Origin: Dehalococcoidia bacterium
GTDB taxonomy: Bacteria; Chloroflexota; Dehalococcoidia; UBA2979
DNA: 48,777 bases
Reading direction: 5' to 3'
Assembly: GCA_019694855.1 (NCBI GenBank)
Contig: JAIBBD010000011.1
Span: forward strand, 1 to 48,777
Both the position numbers and the translations under genes were made by a program. This document shows, piece by piece, positions 31,353 through 38,679 of this stretch (position 1 is the first letter of the stretch; the number at the start of each line of letters is the position of its first letter). The notes under the pieces were generated by a model. That model was not told where the DNA came from and made no database searches. It was given only the letters and a program-made list of their open reading frames with translations.

Positions 31353-32687
31353 TTATGTCGCCGACAGCCGTCCGAGGAAGCCGTCCACGACCGAGGCCAG
31401 CGTGGGTTCTCCCGCCTCGGCGAACTCGTAGCGAGCGCGGATCACCGGGAGCCGCAGACGCACCAGCGACGCGAGGTCGATGGGGGTACCGCTGACGACG
31501 ATGTCCGCGGGGGCCGCGTCGAGGGTTGTCCGCAACTCCCCGAGCTGCCTGGCGCTGTAACCCATGGCTGGCAGTACCGGGCCGATGTGTGGGTAGCGGT
31601 CGTAGACCGCGCGAATGGCCGGGGTGGCGAAGGCGCGGGGATCGAGGACTGCGGCAGGGTTGGCCTCAGTGGCCGCGGCGAAGCCCGCGCCGTGGGGCAT
31701 CCCACCGTGGGTGATCGTGGGGCCGTCCTCGACGACTACGACCCGGCGGCCGGCGACTGCAGTCGGATCGTCGAGCCTGACCGGCGAGGCGGCGCGCACC
31801 ACGGTCGCGCCGGGGTTGGCAGCGCGCACCTCGGACTCGACGGCCTCGAGCTGGGCGGGCGAGACGGCGTCGACCTTGTTCACGATGACGACATCGGCCA
31901 TACGCAGGACCGCCTCGCCGGGGTGGTAGGCGGTCGCATGGCCGGGCCGGAGCGCATCGACAACACACAGGTGCAGATTCGGGCGCAGGAAGGGGAAGTC
32001 GTTGTTGCCACCGTCCCACACGATGACATCCGCCTCGCGCGCCGCCTGCTCGGCGATCGCCGCGTAGTCGACGCCCGCATAGACGACGTTGCCGGCCGCG
32101 ATGTGGGGTTCGTACTCCTCACGCTCCTCGACGGTGCAGTCGGCGGCTTCGAGGTCGGCGGGCACAGCGAAGCGCTGCACGCGCTGCCGCTCGAGGTCGC
32201 CGTACGGCATCGGGTGGCGGATCACGGCTACGCGTTGGCCCGCGGCGCGGAGGCGGCGTCCGAGCCAACGTGAGACCTGCGACTTGCCGGCGCCGGTGCG
32301 CACGGCCGACACCGCGATGACGGGCACCGCCGCCTGCAACATCGTGCGATCCGGGCCGAGGAGGACGAAGTCAGCACCCGCCGCGAGCGCCCGAGAAGCG
32401 TGGTGCATCACCTCGTCGTGGCGGACATCGCTGTAGGCGAACACGACGGTATCCGCCTCGTACTTCGCGACGACGGCCTCGAGGTCGGCCTCGTCAAGGA
32501 TCGGGATGCCATGCGGATAGCGAAGACCGGCGAGTGGGGCGGGGTAGGTGCGGCCGGCGATGCCGGGGATCTGCGCGGCGGTGAACGCGACGACCTCAGT
32601 TGCGGGGTCGTCACGGAAAACGACGTTGAAGTTGTGGAAGTCGCGCCCCGCGGCGCCCAGGATGACGAAGCGGCGCGGCTGGTACAT
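31353..32687 (-). CDS. COG2403 GTPase, cyclic-2,3-diphosphoglycerate-synthetase-like
   Basis: A 444-residue protein. The N-terminal Rossmann-like domain begins RRFVILGAAGRDFHNFN and has VVFAYSDVRHDEVMHHAS. A P-loop NTPase domain follows (VSAVRTGAGKSQVSRWLG, Walker A near residue 130; VIVNKVDAV, G4-like). The family is annotated in databases as predicted GTPase or as archaeal cyclic 2,3-diphosphoglycerate synthetase-related; in bacteria the role is unknown. ATG at 32685-32687. Its start is about 60 bases from the endonuclease V-like gene's stop on the same strand, so it may be a downstream operon member. Confidence 0.8.
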   Translation of the reverse strand: MYQPRRFVILGAAGRDFHNFNVVFRDDPATEVVAFTAAQIPGIAGRTYPAPLAGLRYPHGIPILDEADLEAVVAKYEADTVVFAYSDVRHDEVMHHASRALAAGADFVLLGPDRTMLQAAVPVIAVSAVRTGAGKSQVSRWLGRRLRAAGQRVAVIRHPMPYGDLERQRVQRFAVPADLEAADCTVEEREEYEPHIAAGNVVYAGVDYAAIAEQAAREADVIVWDGGNNDFPFLRPNLHLCVVDALRPGHATAYHPGEAVLRMADVVIVNKVDAVSPAQLEAVESEVRAANPGATVVRAASPVRLDDPTAVAGRRVVVVEDGPTITHGGMPHGAGFAAATEANPAAVLDPRAFATPAIRAVYDRYPHIGPVLPAMGYSARQLGELRTTLDAAPADIVVSGTPIDLASLVRLRLPVIRARYEFAEAGEPTLASVVDGFLGRLSAT

Positions 32688-32744
32688 CGAGGCCCCCTCC
32701 CCGCTCCTCGATTGTACTGAGGGCGCCAGCGCCTCCGGACGCGC

Positions 32745-33065
32745 TCAATCCTCGCGGAGGTAGGGCGGGACCGAACCGGGCAAGCGCACGGCGGGCCATT
32801 CGTCTGAGCCATCGACGCCGCCTTCGAGGGGGGAGAGATGTCGCCAGCCTCGCCGCGCGATCTCGGCGGCCTGCTCCTCGTGGCGGCGCCAGAGCGCTTC
32901 GCCATGCCCGACCCAGCGTTGCGTCTCCGGGTGTCGTGCGTAGCCGACACGGCTCTCGCCCGCCTCGAGGCGGCGCAGGATATTCCAGAGCGCGTGCAGC
33001 TCGCGGTGCTCGCCCAGGAGGTGCGAGCGCGAGAGCTGCACGCAGGGGACGTCCCAGATGCGCAT
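32745..33065 (-). CDS. Pyrimidine-dimer DNA glycosylase/endonuclease V-like protein
   Basis: A 106-residue protein. It begins MRIWDVPCVQLSRSHLLGEHRELHALWNIL, then HPETQRWVGHGEALWRRHEEQAAEIARRGWRHLSPL. The MRIWD start, LLGEHRELHA, HPET-x-RW and RHE-x-Q segments match the Pyr_excise family (T4 DenV-related), which nicks DNA at UV dimers through the terminal amine and a catalytic Glu. Here the Glu may be that of GEHRE. The starting ATG overlaps the upstream TGA (TGATG), so it is translated with the SRPBCC gene. Many family members are known only from sequence, so the enzyme activity is inferred. Confidence 0.78.
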   Translation of the reverse strand: MRIWDVPCVQLSRSHLLGEHRELHALWNILRRLEAGESRVGYARHPETQRWVGHGEALWRRHEEQAAEIARRGWRHLSPLEGGVDGSDEWPAVRLPGSVPPYLRED

Positions 33066-33571
33066 CAGACGTAAGCAGCCGTCGGGGTGCCCGCGACCGA
33101 CGGGCGAGATCGATACCGGTGGTTGAAACGCTCGTCGAGCACATCGGCGCGGTATTCGAAGATGCGCTCGATGCGCGAGCGGACGACCGGGAGCGCGAGC
33201 GCGCCCAAACGGCCAAACGGGAGCGCGTAGTAGACGACGTCTCGCATCTCGGTCATGTCGCCCGCCGGCCGGAACGTGTGCTCGTGGTGCCAGAGCCGGT
33301 ACGGCCCCATGCGCTGCTCGTCGATGAAGCGCGAGCCCTCGTCGACCTGGGTGATCTCGGTCACCCACTCCACTGGAACGCCGAGGAGGGGACGCACCCG
33401 ATACGTCACGAACAGGCCCGGGTAGATGTGGTCCGGCACCTCCGAGGTGATTTCGAATCCCATATCCGGCGGGGTAATGGCGGAGAGGTTGCGCGGGTCA
33501 GAGAAGAAAGCCCAGGCCTCGTCGAGCGGAGCCGAGATCAGCTGGGTGGCCTGGAATCGCTGGAGGGTCAT
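33065..33571 (-). CDS. SRPBCC (START/polyketide-cyclase-like) protein
   Basis: A 168-residue helix-grip protein. It has LQRFQATQLISAPLDEAWAFFSDPRNLSAITPP at the start and YRVRPLLGVPVEWVTEITQV, FIDEQRMGPYRLWHHEHTF, then the long C-terminal helix region ALPVVRSRIERIFEYR. These motifs match SRPBCC proteins that often accompany, or are fused to, TIGR01777 epimerases. It overlaps the epimerase by ATGA (33568-33571) and the endonuclease gene by one base. It would bind a small hydrophobic ligand. Confidence 0.87.
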   Translation of the reverse strand: MTLQRFQATQLISAPLDEAWAFFSDPRNLSAITPPDMGFEITSEVPDHIYPGLFVTYRVRPLLGVPVEWVTEITQVDEGSRFIDEQRMGPYRLWHHEHTFRPAGDMTEMRDVVYYALPFGRLGALALPVVRSRIERIFEYRADVLDERFNHRYRSRPSVAGTPTAAYV

Positions 33572-34500
33572 CGGGCCAACCCCTGCTCGAGCGTCGAGGT
33601 CGGGCGCTTCGCCAGCGCAGTTGAGAGCGCTTGCTCGATCGTCGGCAGGTCGAAGACAAAGCCGCCTGCCTCGAGGGCGCGCGGCACCGCCCGCTGACTC
33701 ACGAGCAGCGTCTCCGAGGCGAGGTCCTTGCCGAACAACAGCCGAAGCGCGAATGCGGGAATCGGGAACAGCGTCGGTCGGTGGAGCTGGCGCCCGAGTG
33801 CCTTCGTGAACTCGCTATTCCGGATGGCGCCCGGTGCGGCGAGGTTGACGGGGCCCGCGAGTTCGGGCGTGGCGAGCATGAATTCGATCGCCCGCACCAG
33901 GTCGTGTGTGCTGACCCAGGAGAACCACTGCTTCCCGCTGCCGAGCCGACCACCGAGACCCAGGCGGAACGGGAGGAGGACCCGGCGCAGGAGTTCGGCG
34001 TCCGGCCCGATGAGCGGCGCGGTGCGTGCGTGGACCACGCGAATGCCAGCCTCGCGCGCCGGGGCCGCGGCAGCCTCCCAGTCCGCGACCAGGTCGGCCA
34101 GGAAGCCCGAGCCGCGGAAGCTGCCTTCGCTCAGCAAGGCATCGCCCGCGTCGCCGTAGTAGCCGATGCCCGAGATGGTGACGAGGGTGCGCGGGGGACG
34201 GGACAGCCCGGCGAGGTGCTCCGCGAGGAAGGCGGTCGTGTCGATGCGGCTGGCCCGGAGCAGGGCGCGCCGGCCGGCCGTCCACCGCTTGCCGGCGATC
34301 GAGGCACCGGAGAGGTGCACCACCGCGTCCAGGTCATCGAAGGCTCCCGGGCGCGCCCAGCGCGACGCAGGATCCCACAGGGCGGCCGGGTCCGAGCTCG
34401 GCCCCCTGGTGATCTTGCGCACCTCGTGGCCGCGGGACTGGAGCCACTCTGTGAGAGCGCTGCCGATGTACCCGGTGGCGCCTGTGATCGCGATACGCAT
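33568..34500 (-). CDS. TIGR01777 family NAD(P)-dependent epimerase
   Basis: A 310-residue extended SDR. It has the nucleotide motif ITGATGYIGSALTEWL (residues 5-20), HLSGASIAGKRWT, SRIDTTAFLAEHL, SGIGYYGDAGDALLSE (with the active-site Tyr in GYYG), GGRLGSGKQWFSWVSTHDLVRAIEF, and a C-terminal helix domain (LFPIPAFALRLLFGK). The fold and motifs are those of the TIGR01777/SDR39U1 group, whose substrate is undefined. It is the first gene of the operon with the SRPBCC and endonuclease V-like genes. It has the usual length. Confidence 0.92.
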   Translation of the reverse strand: MRIAITGATGYIGSALTEWLQSRGHEVRKITRGPSSDPAALWDPASRWARPGAFDDLDAVVHLSGASIAGKRWTAGRRALLRASRIDTTAFLAEHLAGLSRPPRTLVTISGIGYYGDAGDALLSEGSFRGSGFLADLVADWEAAAAPAREAGIRVVHARTAPLIGPDAELLRRVLLPFRLGLGGRLGSGKQWFSWVSTHDLVRAIEFMLATPELAGPVNLAAPGAIRNSEFTKALGRQLHRPTLFPIPAFALRLLFGKDLASETLLVSQRAVPRALEAGGFVFDLPTIEQALSTALAKRPTSTLEQGLAR

Positions 34501-34533
34501 GGTTGGACCTCGATTCTCTGCAGATGAGATGGG

Positions 34534-34570
34534 CAGCGCCGCCGCCGGAAGGAGGACGGCGGCGGCGCTG
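34534..34570. terminator. Strong GC hairpin after the fasciclin gene
   Basis: CAGCGCCGCCGCCG (34534-34547) and CGGCGGCGGCGCTG (34557-34570) form a perfect 14-bp stem with loop GAAGGAGGA, 10 bases beyond the stop of the fasciclin gene. No T-tract follows on the - strand. Confidence 0.65.
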
Positions 34571-34580
34571 TGGTGGACGA

Positions 34581-35297
34581 CTAGCGGATCCGCGTGCTCG
34601 CGAGGCGCCGGGCGGCGACGGGGAGAGCGAGCGCGACGAGCGCCAGGGAGCCGATCCAGAGCGCGCTCCCACTATCGTCCGTGGCCGCGCCAGCGTTCCC
34701 GGTGCGCGGCGCCTGAGGCGTGGCGGCAGGGGTGGCCTGCGTGGCGGCGGCAGCCGTCGCGCTGGGGGCAGCCGACGCCGGCGGGATGAGCACCTTGTCA
34801 ATCACGTGGATGACGCCGTTGCTCGCGCGGACGTCCGCCGTGACGACCTTCGCTCCGCCCACGGTCACCGTGCCGCCGGCGGCGACGATCGGCAGGCTGC
34901 CGCCCTGGACCGTCTTCGCCTCGGTGAGCTTCGCGGCGTCAGCCGCCAGCACCTGCCCCGACACCACGTGGTAGAGCAAGATGTCCTTGAGCTTCGCGGG
35001 GTCCTTGAGCAGGCTGTCCACGGTGCCGGCCGGCAGGGCCGCGAACGCGGCGTCCGTCGGCGCAAAGACCGTGAACGGGCCGGGCCCCTTCAGCGTCGAG
35101 GTCAGGCCCGCCGCCTCGACGGCCGCGAGCAGGGTTTTGAAGTTCCCGTTGGCGGCGGCTGTGTCGACGATGTTCGCGGTCGCCTGCTCGGGTGCGCGGC
35201 TCTCGCCAGCGGAGCCGGTGACGCCGGCGGCGCTCACCGAGGCCATGACGGCCAGGGCGGCGGCGAGGCCGGCGATCGGTGCAATCAGCTTCTTCAT
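34581..35297 (-). CDS. Fasciclin (FAS1) domain surface protein with APRTG-type anchor
   Basis: A 238-residue protein: signal peptide ([25 protein letters not shown]), one FAS1 domain (about 40-170; [65 protein letters not shown]), a Thr/Ala/Pro linker, APRTGNAG, a membrane helix ([18 protein letters not shown]) and basic tail [12 protein letters not shown]1 modules mediate adhesion. The P-x-T-G, helix and positive tail arrangement matches that of the 11714 protein and suggests a shared sorting system. AGGAGGGA precedes the ATG. It follows the DUF378 gene by 39 bases, so both probably use the promoter at 35680-35708. Confidence 0.88.
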   Translation of the reverse strand: MKKLIAPIAGLAAALAVMASVSAAGVTGSAGESRAPEQATANIVDTAAANGNFKTLLAAVEAAGLTSTLKGPGPFTVFAPTDAAFAALPAGTVDSLLKDPAKLKDILLYHVVSGQVLAADAAKLTEAKTVQGGSLPIVAAGGTVTVGGAKVVTADVRASNGVIHVIDKVLIPPASAAPSATAAAATQATPAATPQAPRTGNAGAATDDSGSALWIGSLALVALALPVAARRLASTRIR

Positions 35298-35336
35298 GCG
35301 ATCAGTCCCTCCTGATGATGCGTCGGCGGTTTGTGA

Positions 35337-35537
35337 CTAGCCCTTGATGAGCTGCGGGAAGCGCCAGATGGCGTACAGGCCGGCTGCGCCAACGAGGGCG
35401 TAAACGACCTTGCTTGCCGCCTCGGTGTTGCCGCCGAAGAGCTCGGCCACGAGGTCGACTTCAGCGATGGCCCAGAGGCCCCAGTTGACTGCGCCCACCA
35501 CTACGAGCAGCAGGGCGGTTGCTGTAATCCACTTCAT
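35337..35537 (-). CDS. DUF378 small membrane protein
   Basis: A 66-residue protein starting MKWITATALLLVVVGAVNWGLWAI, with a second helix VVYALVGAAGLYAIWRF. The two membrane helices with the GAVNWG motif near the N-terminus are the signature of DUF378. I chose the ATG at 35535-35537 with GGGAG upstream; the frame runs back to 35648, but that extension is not family-like. It is the first gene after the - strand promoter and precedes the fasciclin gene. Function unknown. Confidence 0.85.
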   Translation of the reverse strand: MKWITATALLLVVVGAVNWGLWAIAEVDLVAELFGGNTEAASKVVYALVGAAGLYAIWRFPQLIKG

Positions 35538-35679
35538 CGAATGCTCCCTATCGACATCGCGGGCTTCATGACCTCGCGACGGGTATGCCTGTTGGGTTGG
35601 TTGTGCTCGAACTCGGTGGTCTCCTTTCATTTGCCGTTTATTTGTCATCGATGCTTGTGTAGTTGGTCACCGTGGTCTC

Positions 35680-35708
35680 ATCTGACCAAACACCGACCGG
35701 CCTGTCAA
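35680..35708 (-). promoter_or_regulatory. Strong sigma-70-type promoter for the DUF378-fasciclin operon
   Basis: Read on the - strand: TTGACA (35703-35708), a 17-base spacer, then TCAGAT (35680-35685; 4 of 6 to TATAAT). The perfect -35 abuts the repeats described next, so a repressor bound there would block it. Confidence 0.7.
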
Positions 35709-35749
35709 GTGTCTTGGCAAACTTTTGCACAAATGGCACACTGTCGCGC
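35703..35749. promoter_or_regulatory. Probable CarH operator: direct repeats between divergent genes
   Basis: Three T(G/T)GCA-type repeats lie in order on the + strand: TTGGCAAAC (35714-35722), TTTGCACAA (35724-35732) and ATGGCACAC (35733-35741), about 9-10 bases apart. They lie between the -35 of the divergent promoter and the carH start. CarH tetramers bind such direct repeats at promoters; the assignment is by position and spacing. Confidence 0.5.
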
Positions 35750-36634
35750 ATGGAATACACCGTGCACGCTGCCGGCCGCGCGACCGGCATCTCCCCGTGG
35801 CGCATCCGTACCTGGGAACGGCGTTATGGCGTTCCGGCTCCGCGGCGAGACGCGGGGGGCCGCCGGACCTATACCGAGGCCGACCTCGTGGTGCTCCGCC
35901 GCATGGCGGCGCTAGTCGACCAGGGCCTATCGGCGTCGCATGCGGCCGACGCGATCCGAAACGAGGAGGACACCACCGCCGCCGAGGCAGCGCCGCCCGC
36001 ACTCGACCCGCGGGTTGACGTACTCATCGACGCGGCGGCGGAGTTCGATGAATCGACGTGCGTTGAGGTGCTGCGGCTGGCGGCTGAGACGAGCTGGGCG
36101 ACGAGCCTCGAAGCGGTGGTGATGCCGGCCTTGCGCCAGGTGGGGCTGCGGTGGGAACGCGGGGAGGCCTCGATCGGGGTGGAGCATTTCCTCTCCCTGG
36201 TCATCCAGCGCGAGCTGCTGACCGCGATCGCCAGCCTTCCGCCAGCGGAGGCGGATGCACCCTGCGTGCTCGTCGCGTGCGCGCAGGATGATTTCCACGA
36301 CCTCGGCGCGACTGCCCTCTGGCTGCTCTTACGCGAGCGCGGCGCTCAGGTCATCTGCCTGGGGGCCGACGTGCCAGCCCGCGCGTTGGTGCTGGCGACA
36401 CTGGCCGTGCGGCCCGCGGTGGTATGCCTGAGCGGAGTCGCGGCCACCTCGACGCCGATGCTGGCGGAAGCGGCGCGCGCGCTCGTCGAGGCGCGATGTG
36501 ACGCGCGCGTCTTCGTCGGCGGACCCGCGGCAAGTGGCGCGGCCTCCGAGGGCATCCCCGCATCGAGGTTGCCAGACCCACTTCCCGCAGCCGCGGACGC
36601 ACTGCTCGCGGCAGCCAGGGGCCACGGGCACTAG
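35750..36634 (+). CDS. carH: CarH-like MerR/B12-binding light-responsive repressor
   Basis: A 294-residue regulator. It has a MerR HTH (YTVHAAGRATGISPWRIRTWERRYGVP), a four-helix bundle with W135 and E145-H146 in the Wx9EH arrangement of CarH photoreceptors, and a B12-binding Rossmann domain with D-x-H-x-x-G at 181-186 (DFHDLG; H183 the probable lower cobalt ligand). The family binds adenosylcobalamin in the dark as a tetramer and releases DNA in light. The residue after W135 is Glu, where Thermus CarH (from memory) has the His that forms the photo-adduct, so light chemistry may differ. ATG at 35750 chosen; the frame extends upstream into the operator. It converges on nnrS with a shared CTAG at the two stops. 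Confidence 0.9.
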   Translation: MEYTVHAAGRATGISPWRIRTWERRYGVPAPRRDAGGRRTYTEADLVVLRRMAALVDQGLSASHAADAIRNEEDTTAAEAAPPALDPRVDVLIDAAAEFDESTCVEVLRLAAETSWATSLEAVVMPALRQVGLRWERGEASIGVEHFLSLVIQRELLTAIASLPPAEADAPCVLVACAQDDFHDLGATALWLLLRERGAQVICLGADVPARALVLATLAVRPAVVCLSGVAATSTPMLAEAARALVEARCDARVFVGGPAASGAASEGIPASRLPDPLPAAADALLAAARGHGH

Positions 36635-38022
36635 GCGAGCGGCACCTCGCGGCCACGCCAGCCGGCAACGCGCGCGAGGTACGTGCGGTGGTTCTGGCGG
36701 GCGCGCCAGTACAGCACGGCAAACGCGATCACGGAGGCGAGCCCGAGCAGGCCGCCGATGCTCATCGACCAGTAGCGCGCCTCACCGCTCAGTCCGGCGA
36801 GCGGGAGCACGCCTCGGAAGACAGCGGCGAGGGGGAGCGCGACCGCGAAGACGCGGCCACGCCATTGAGCCGGCTGGCGCACCAGCCGTTCGCTGGCGAA
36901 CTCCGGGAGGATCAGCTGACCCATGACCACGATTGCCAGTGTGATCACGCCGATGAGGAAGACGTGGCGGATAGCGTCGAGTTGCGCGTTCGTGACCTCG
37001 ACGTCCTCGACGAGGGCGCGCGCGGCACTCAGCGCGAGGAGGACGCCCGTCAGCGTGAGTGAGGCCGCAATCGCGCGGAGCGACCAGATGAAGTGCCTCG
37101 AGGCCGGCGCGAGGCGGCTGCCGTGCCGCCACCACCCGACGAGCACCGCGATGGCAGCAACGGCGGTCCCGAGGAGTAGCTGTCCGGCGGTCGCGAGCCG
37201 GACCGCGACTGCGCCGCCCGCGTCGAGCTGCAGGCCGAGGCCCAGGAGCCACACGACGAGGCCCGCCTGGAGGACGGCAGCGAATCCCCACGCGTACCTC
37301 GACGGGGGCGGCGGCGCGCCGAAGAAGGTCGGGAACGAACGCAGCCCAACGCCTGCGAGGGCGGAGAGCAGGAAGCCGAACGTCTGCGCCTCGAGGAGCA
37401 GCGCGTTGCGGTCTGCCGGCAGGATGCGGTCACCCTCGACGGCGAGGTCGCGGAGCCACCACAGGCTGAGCAGCGCCTGGACGGTCAGCCAGAAGGCACT
37501 CGCGTTGAGCAGAGCGGCCGAGGCCGACCTCGGCGCTGCCCACGGGCGAAGGGTGCGCGTCAGCGTCACAAGCGCGAGGAGAGCGCCGGCCGCCTCGAGC
37601 GCCCCGCCAATGAGCATGACTGCGGCGAACGCGGCGTGTTGCGCCAGCGGTTGTCCAAGGGCGCGCAGGAACAGGCCGGAGGCGAGCAGCCAGAACGCGA
37701 CCCGGATCGAGGGGTCGTGGAGCGTGCGGTTGGTGAACCGAGGGGCGAGACGCGTCGAGACTCCTACGACGAACAGGCCCGCGAATCCGATGACCTGAAG
37801 GTGCCCGTGCACCTGCGCGTGGGCGAACCAGCCGGTCCCAAATCGGCCGAGCGCGGCCTCCGCGGGGAGGGCGACCGCGAGCGTGAAGCCGCCGAGCACA
37901 CCAAAGGCAAGCGCCGCGAGGAGGAAGAGGACGTGCGCCTCCTCGTGAGGCGGATGCGCGGGCGGAGCCCCGGGAGGCGGGGGTGCGTTGAAGGTCGCGC
38001 CGAGGCCGCGCTCGCGGGTCAG
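36631..38022 (-). CDS. NnrS-like membrane protein (apparent CTG start)
   Basis: About 463 residues with roughly twelve membrane helices. It has the NnrS features HAQVHGHLQVIGFAGLFVVGV (His-rich helix), LGVGLRSFPTFFGAPPPPSRYAW-like segments and HVFLIGVITLAIVVMGQLILPEF. NnrS proteins protect against or use nitric oxide, probably with bound heme or copper. The first ordinary start, GTG at 37897-37899, lies inside the first membrane helix. Upstream in frame runs FNAPPPPGAPPAH then EEAHVLFLLAALAFG, back to CTG 38020-38022, which overlaps the previous stop as CTGA. I take that as the start; no stop interrupts it. It shares an operon with the molybdopterin protein. Confidence 0.82.
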   Translation of the reverse strand: MTRERGLGATFNAPPPPGAPPAHPPHEEAHVLFLLAALAFGVLGGFTLAVALPAEAALGRFGTGWFAHAQVHGHLQVIGFAGLFVVGVSTRLAPRFTNRTLHDPSIRVAFWLLASGLFLRALGQPLAQHAAFAAVMLIGGALEAAGALLALVTLTRTLRPWAAPRSASAALLNASAFWLTVQALLSLWWLRDLAVEGDRILPADRNALLLEAQTFGFLLSALAGVGLRSFPTFFGAPPPPSRYAWGFAAVLQAGLVVWLLGLGLQLDAGGAVAVRLATAGQLLLGTAVAAIAVLVGWWRHGSRLAPASRHFIWSLRAIAASLTLTGVLLALSAARALVEDVEVTNAQLDAIRHVFLIGVITLAIVVMGQLILPEFASERLVRQPAQWRGRVFAVALPLAAVFRGVLPLAGLSGEARYWSMSIGGLLGLASVIAFAVLYWRARQNHRTYLARVAGWRGREVPLA

Positions 38023-38549
38023 GCGGCGCTCGGGTCAGGCTCGAGGCCGATGCGCCGCAGCGCGATGTGGCGTGCGCTGTCCTCGGCGGGATCGGCGGTC
38101 AGCTCGATGCGGTCGAGCCACTTGATGCTGGTGAAACAGGCGCCGCCGGGCACCAGGATGCGCATCGGTCCTCCGTGCTCGAACGGCAGCGGGCCATCGT
38201 CGAGGTCGAGGACAACGAGCGCGTCGCGCACGTCATCGAGCGCGACCGTGGTGGCGAAGTCGCCGGAGGCCAGGGTGACCCAACCTGCCTCAGCGCGCGG
38301 TTGGGCCTCCTCGATCAGGGCTGCCAGCGGGACGCCCGTCCAGGTGAGGCCGGGGACGGTCCAGCCCTCCTCACAGTCGAAGTCGCGATCCAGCGTGACC
38401 TGGGGACGAGAGCGGAGATCTGCGGGAGACAGGACGGAGGGCTGGCCGACAGCGCCGCTAATGCGCAGCATGTGCCGTGTCACATCGAGGTCAGGTGTGG
38501 GATGAACGGGCAACGCGTCGAGAACCTGCTTTGGGCCGGAACGTTCCAT
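38019..38549 (-). CDS. Sulfite-oxidase-like molybdopterin-domain protein
   Basis: A 176-residue single-domain molybdopterin oxidoreductase fold. It has LRISGAVGQPSVLSPADL, VTLDRDFDCEEGWTVPGLTWTGVPLAALI with the likely Mo-ligand C59, and MRILVPGGACFTSIKWLDRIELT. It has no dimerisation or heme domain and no signal peptide, so it is a cytoplasmic mini-form. ATG at 38547-38549 was chosen with AGGGGAG upstream; an earlier start codon is possible. The position next to NnrS and an Rrf2 regulator points to nitrogen-oxide rather than sulfite chemistry, though that is inference. Confidence 0.82.
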   Translation of the reverse strand: MERSGPKQVLDALPVHPTPDLDVTRHMLRISGAVGQPSVLSPADLRSRPQVTLDRDFDCEEGWTVPGLTWTGVPLAALIEEAQPRAEAGWVTLASGDFATTVALDDVRDALVVLDLDDGPLPFEHGGPMRILVPGGACFTSIKWLDRIELTADPAEDSARHIALRRIGLEPDPSAA

Positions 38550-38679
38550 GGACGCGCTCCCCTCGAATGCCCGGGCGGACTCAGGCGACACGCAGTGCGC
38601 GGTGCCGCGATAGCTGTATTTTCGGCCGTCCAGGAAGTATTGTCTAGCTGCGCACTTAACGATTCAAAAGGGTCTCTGT

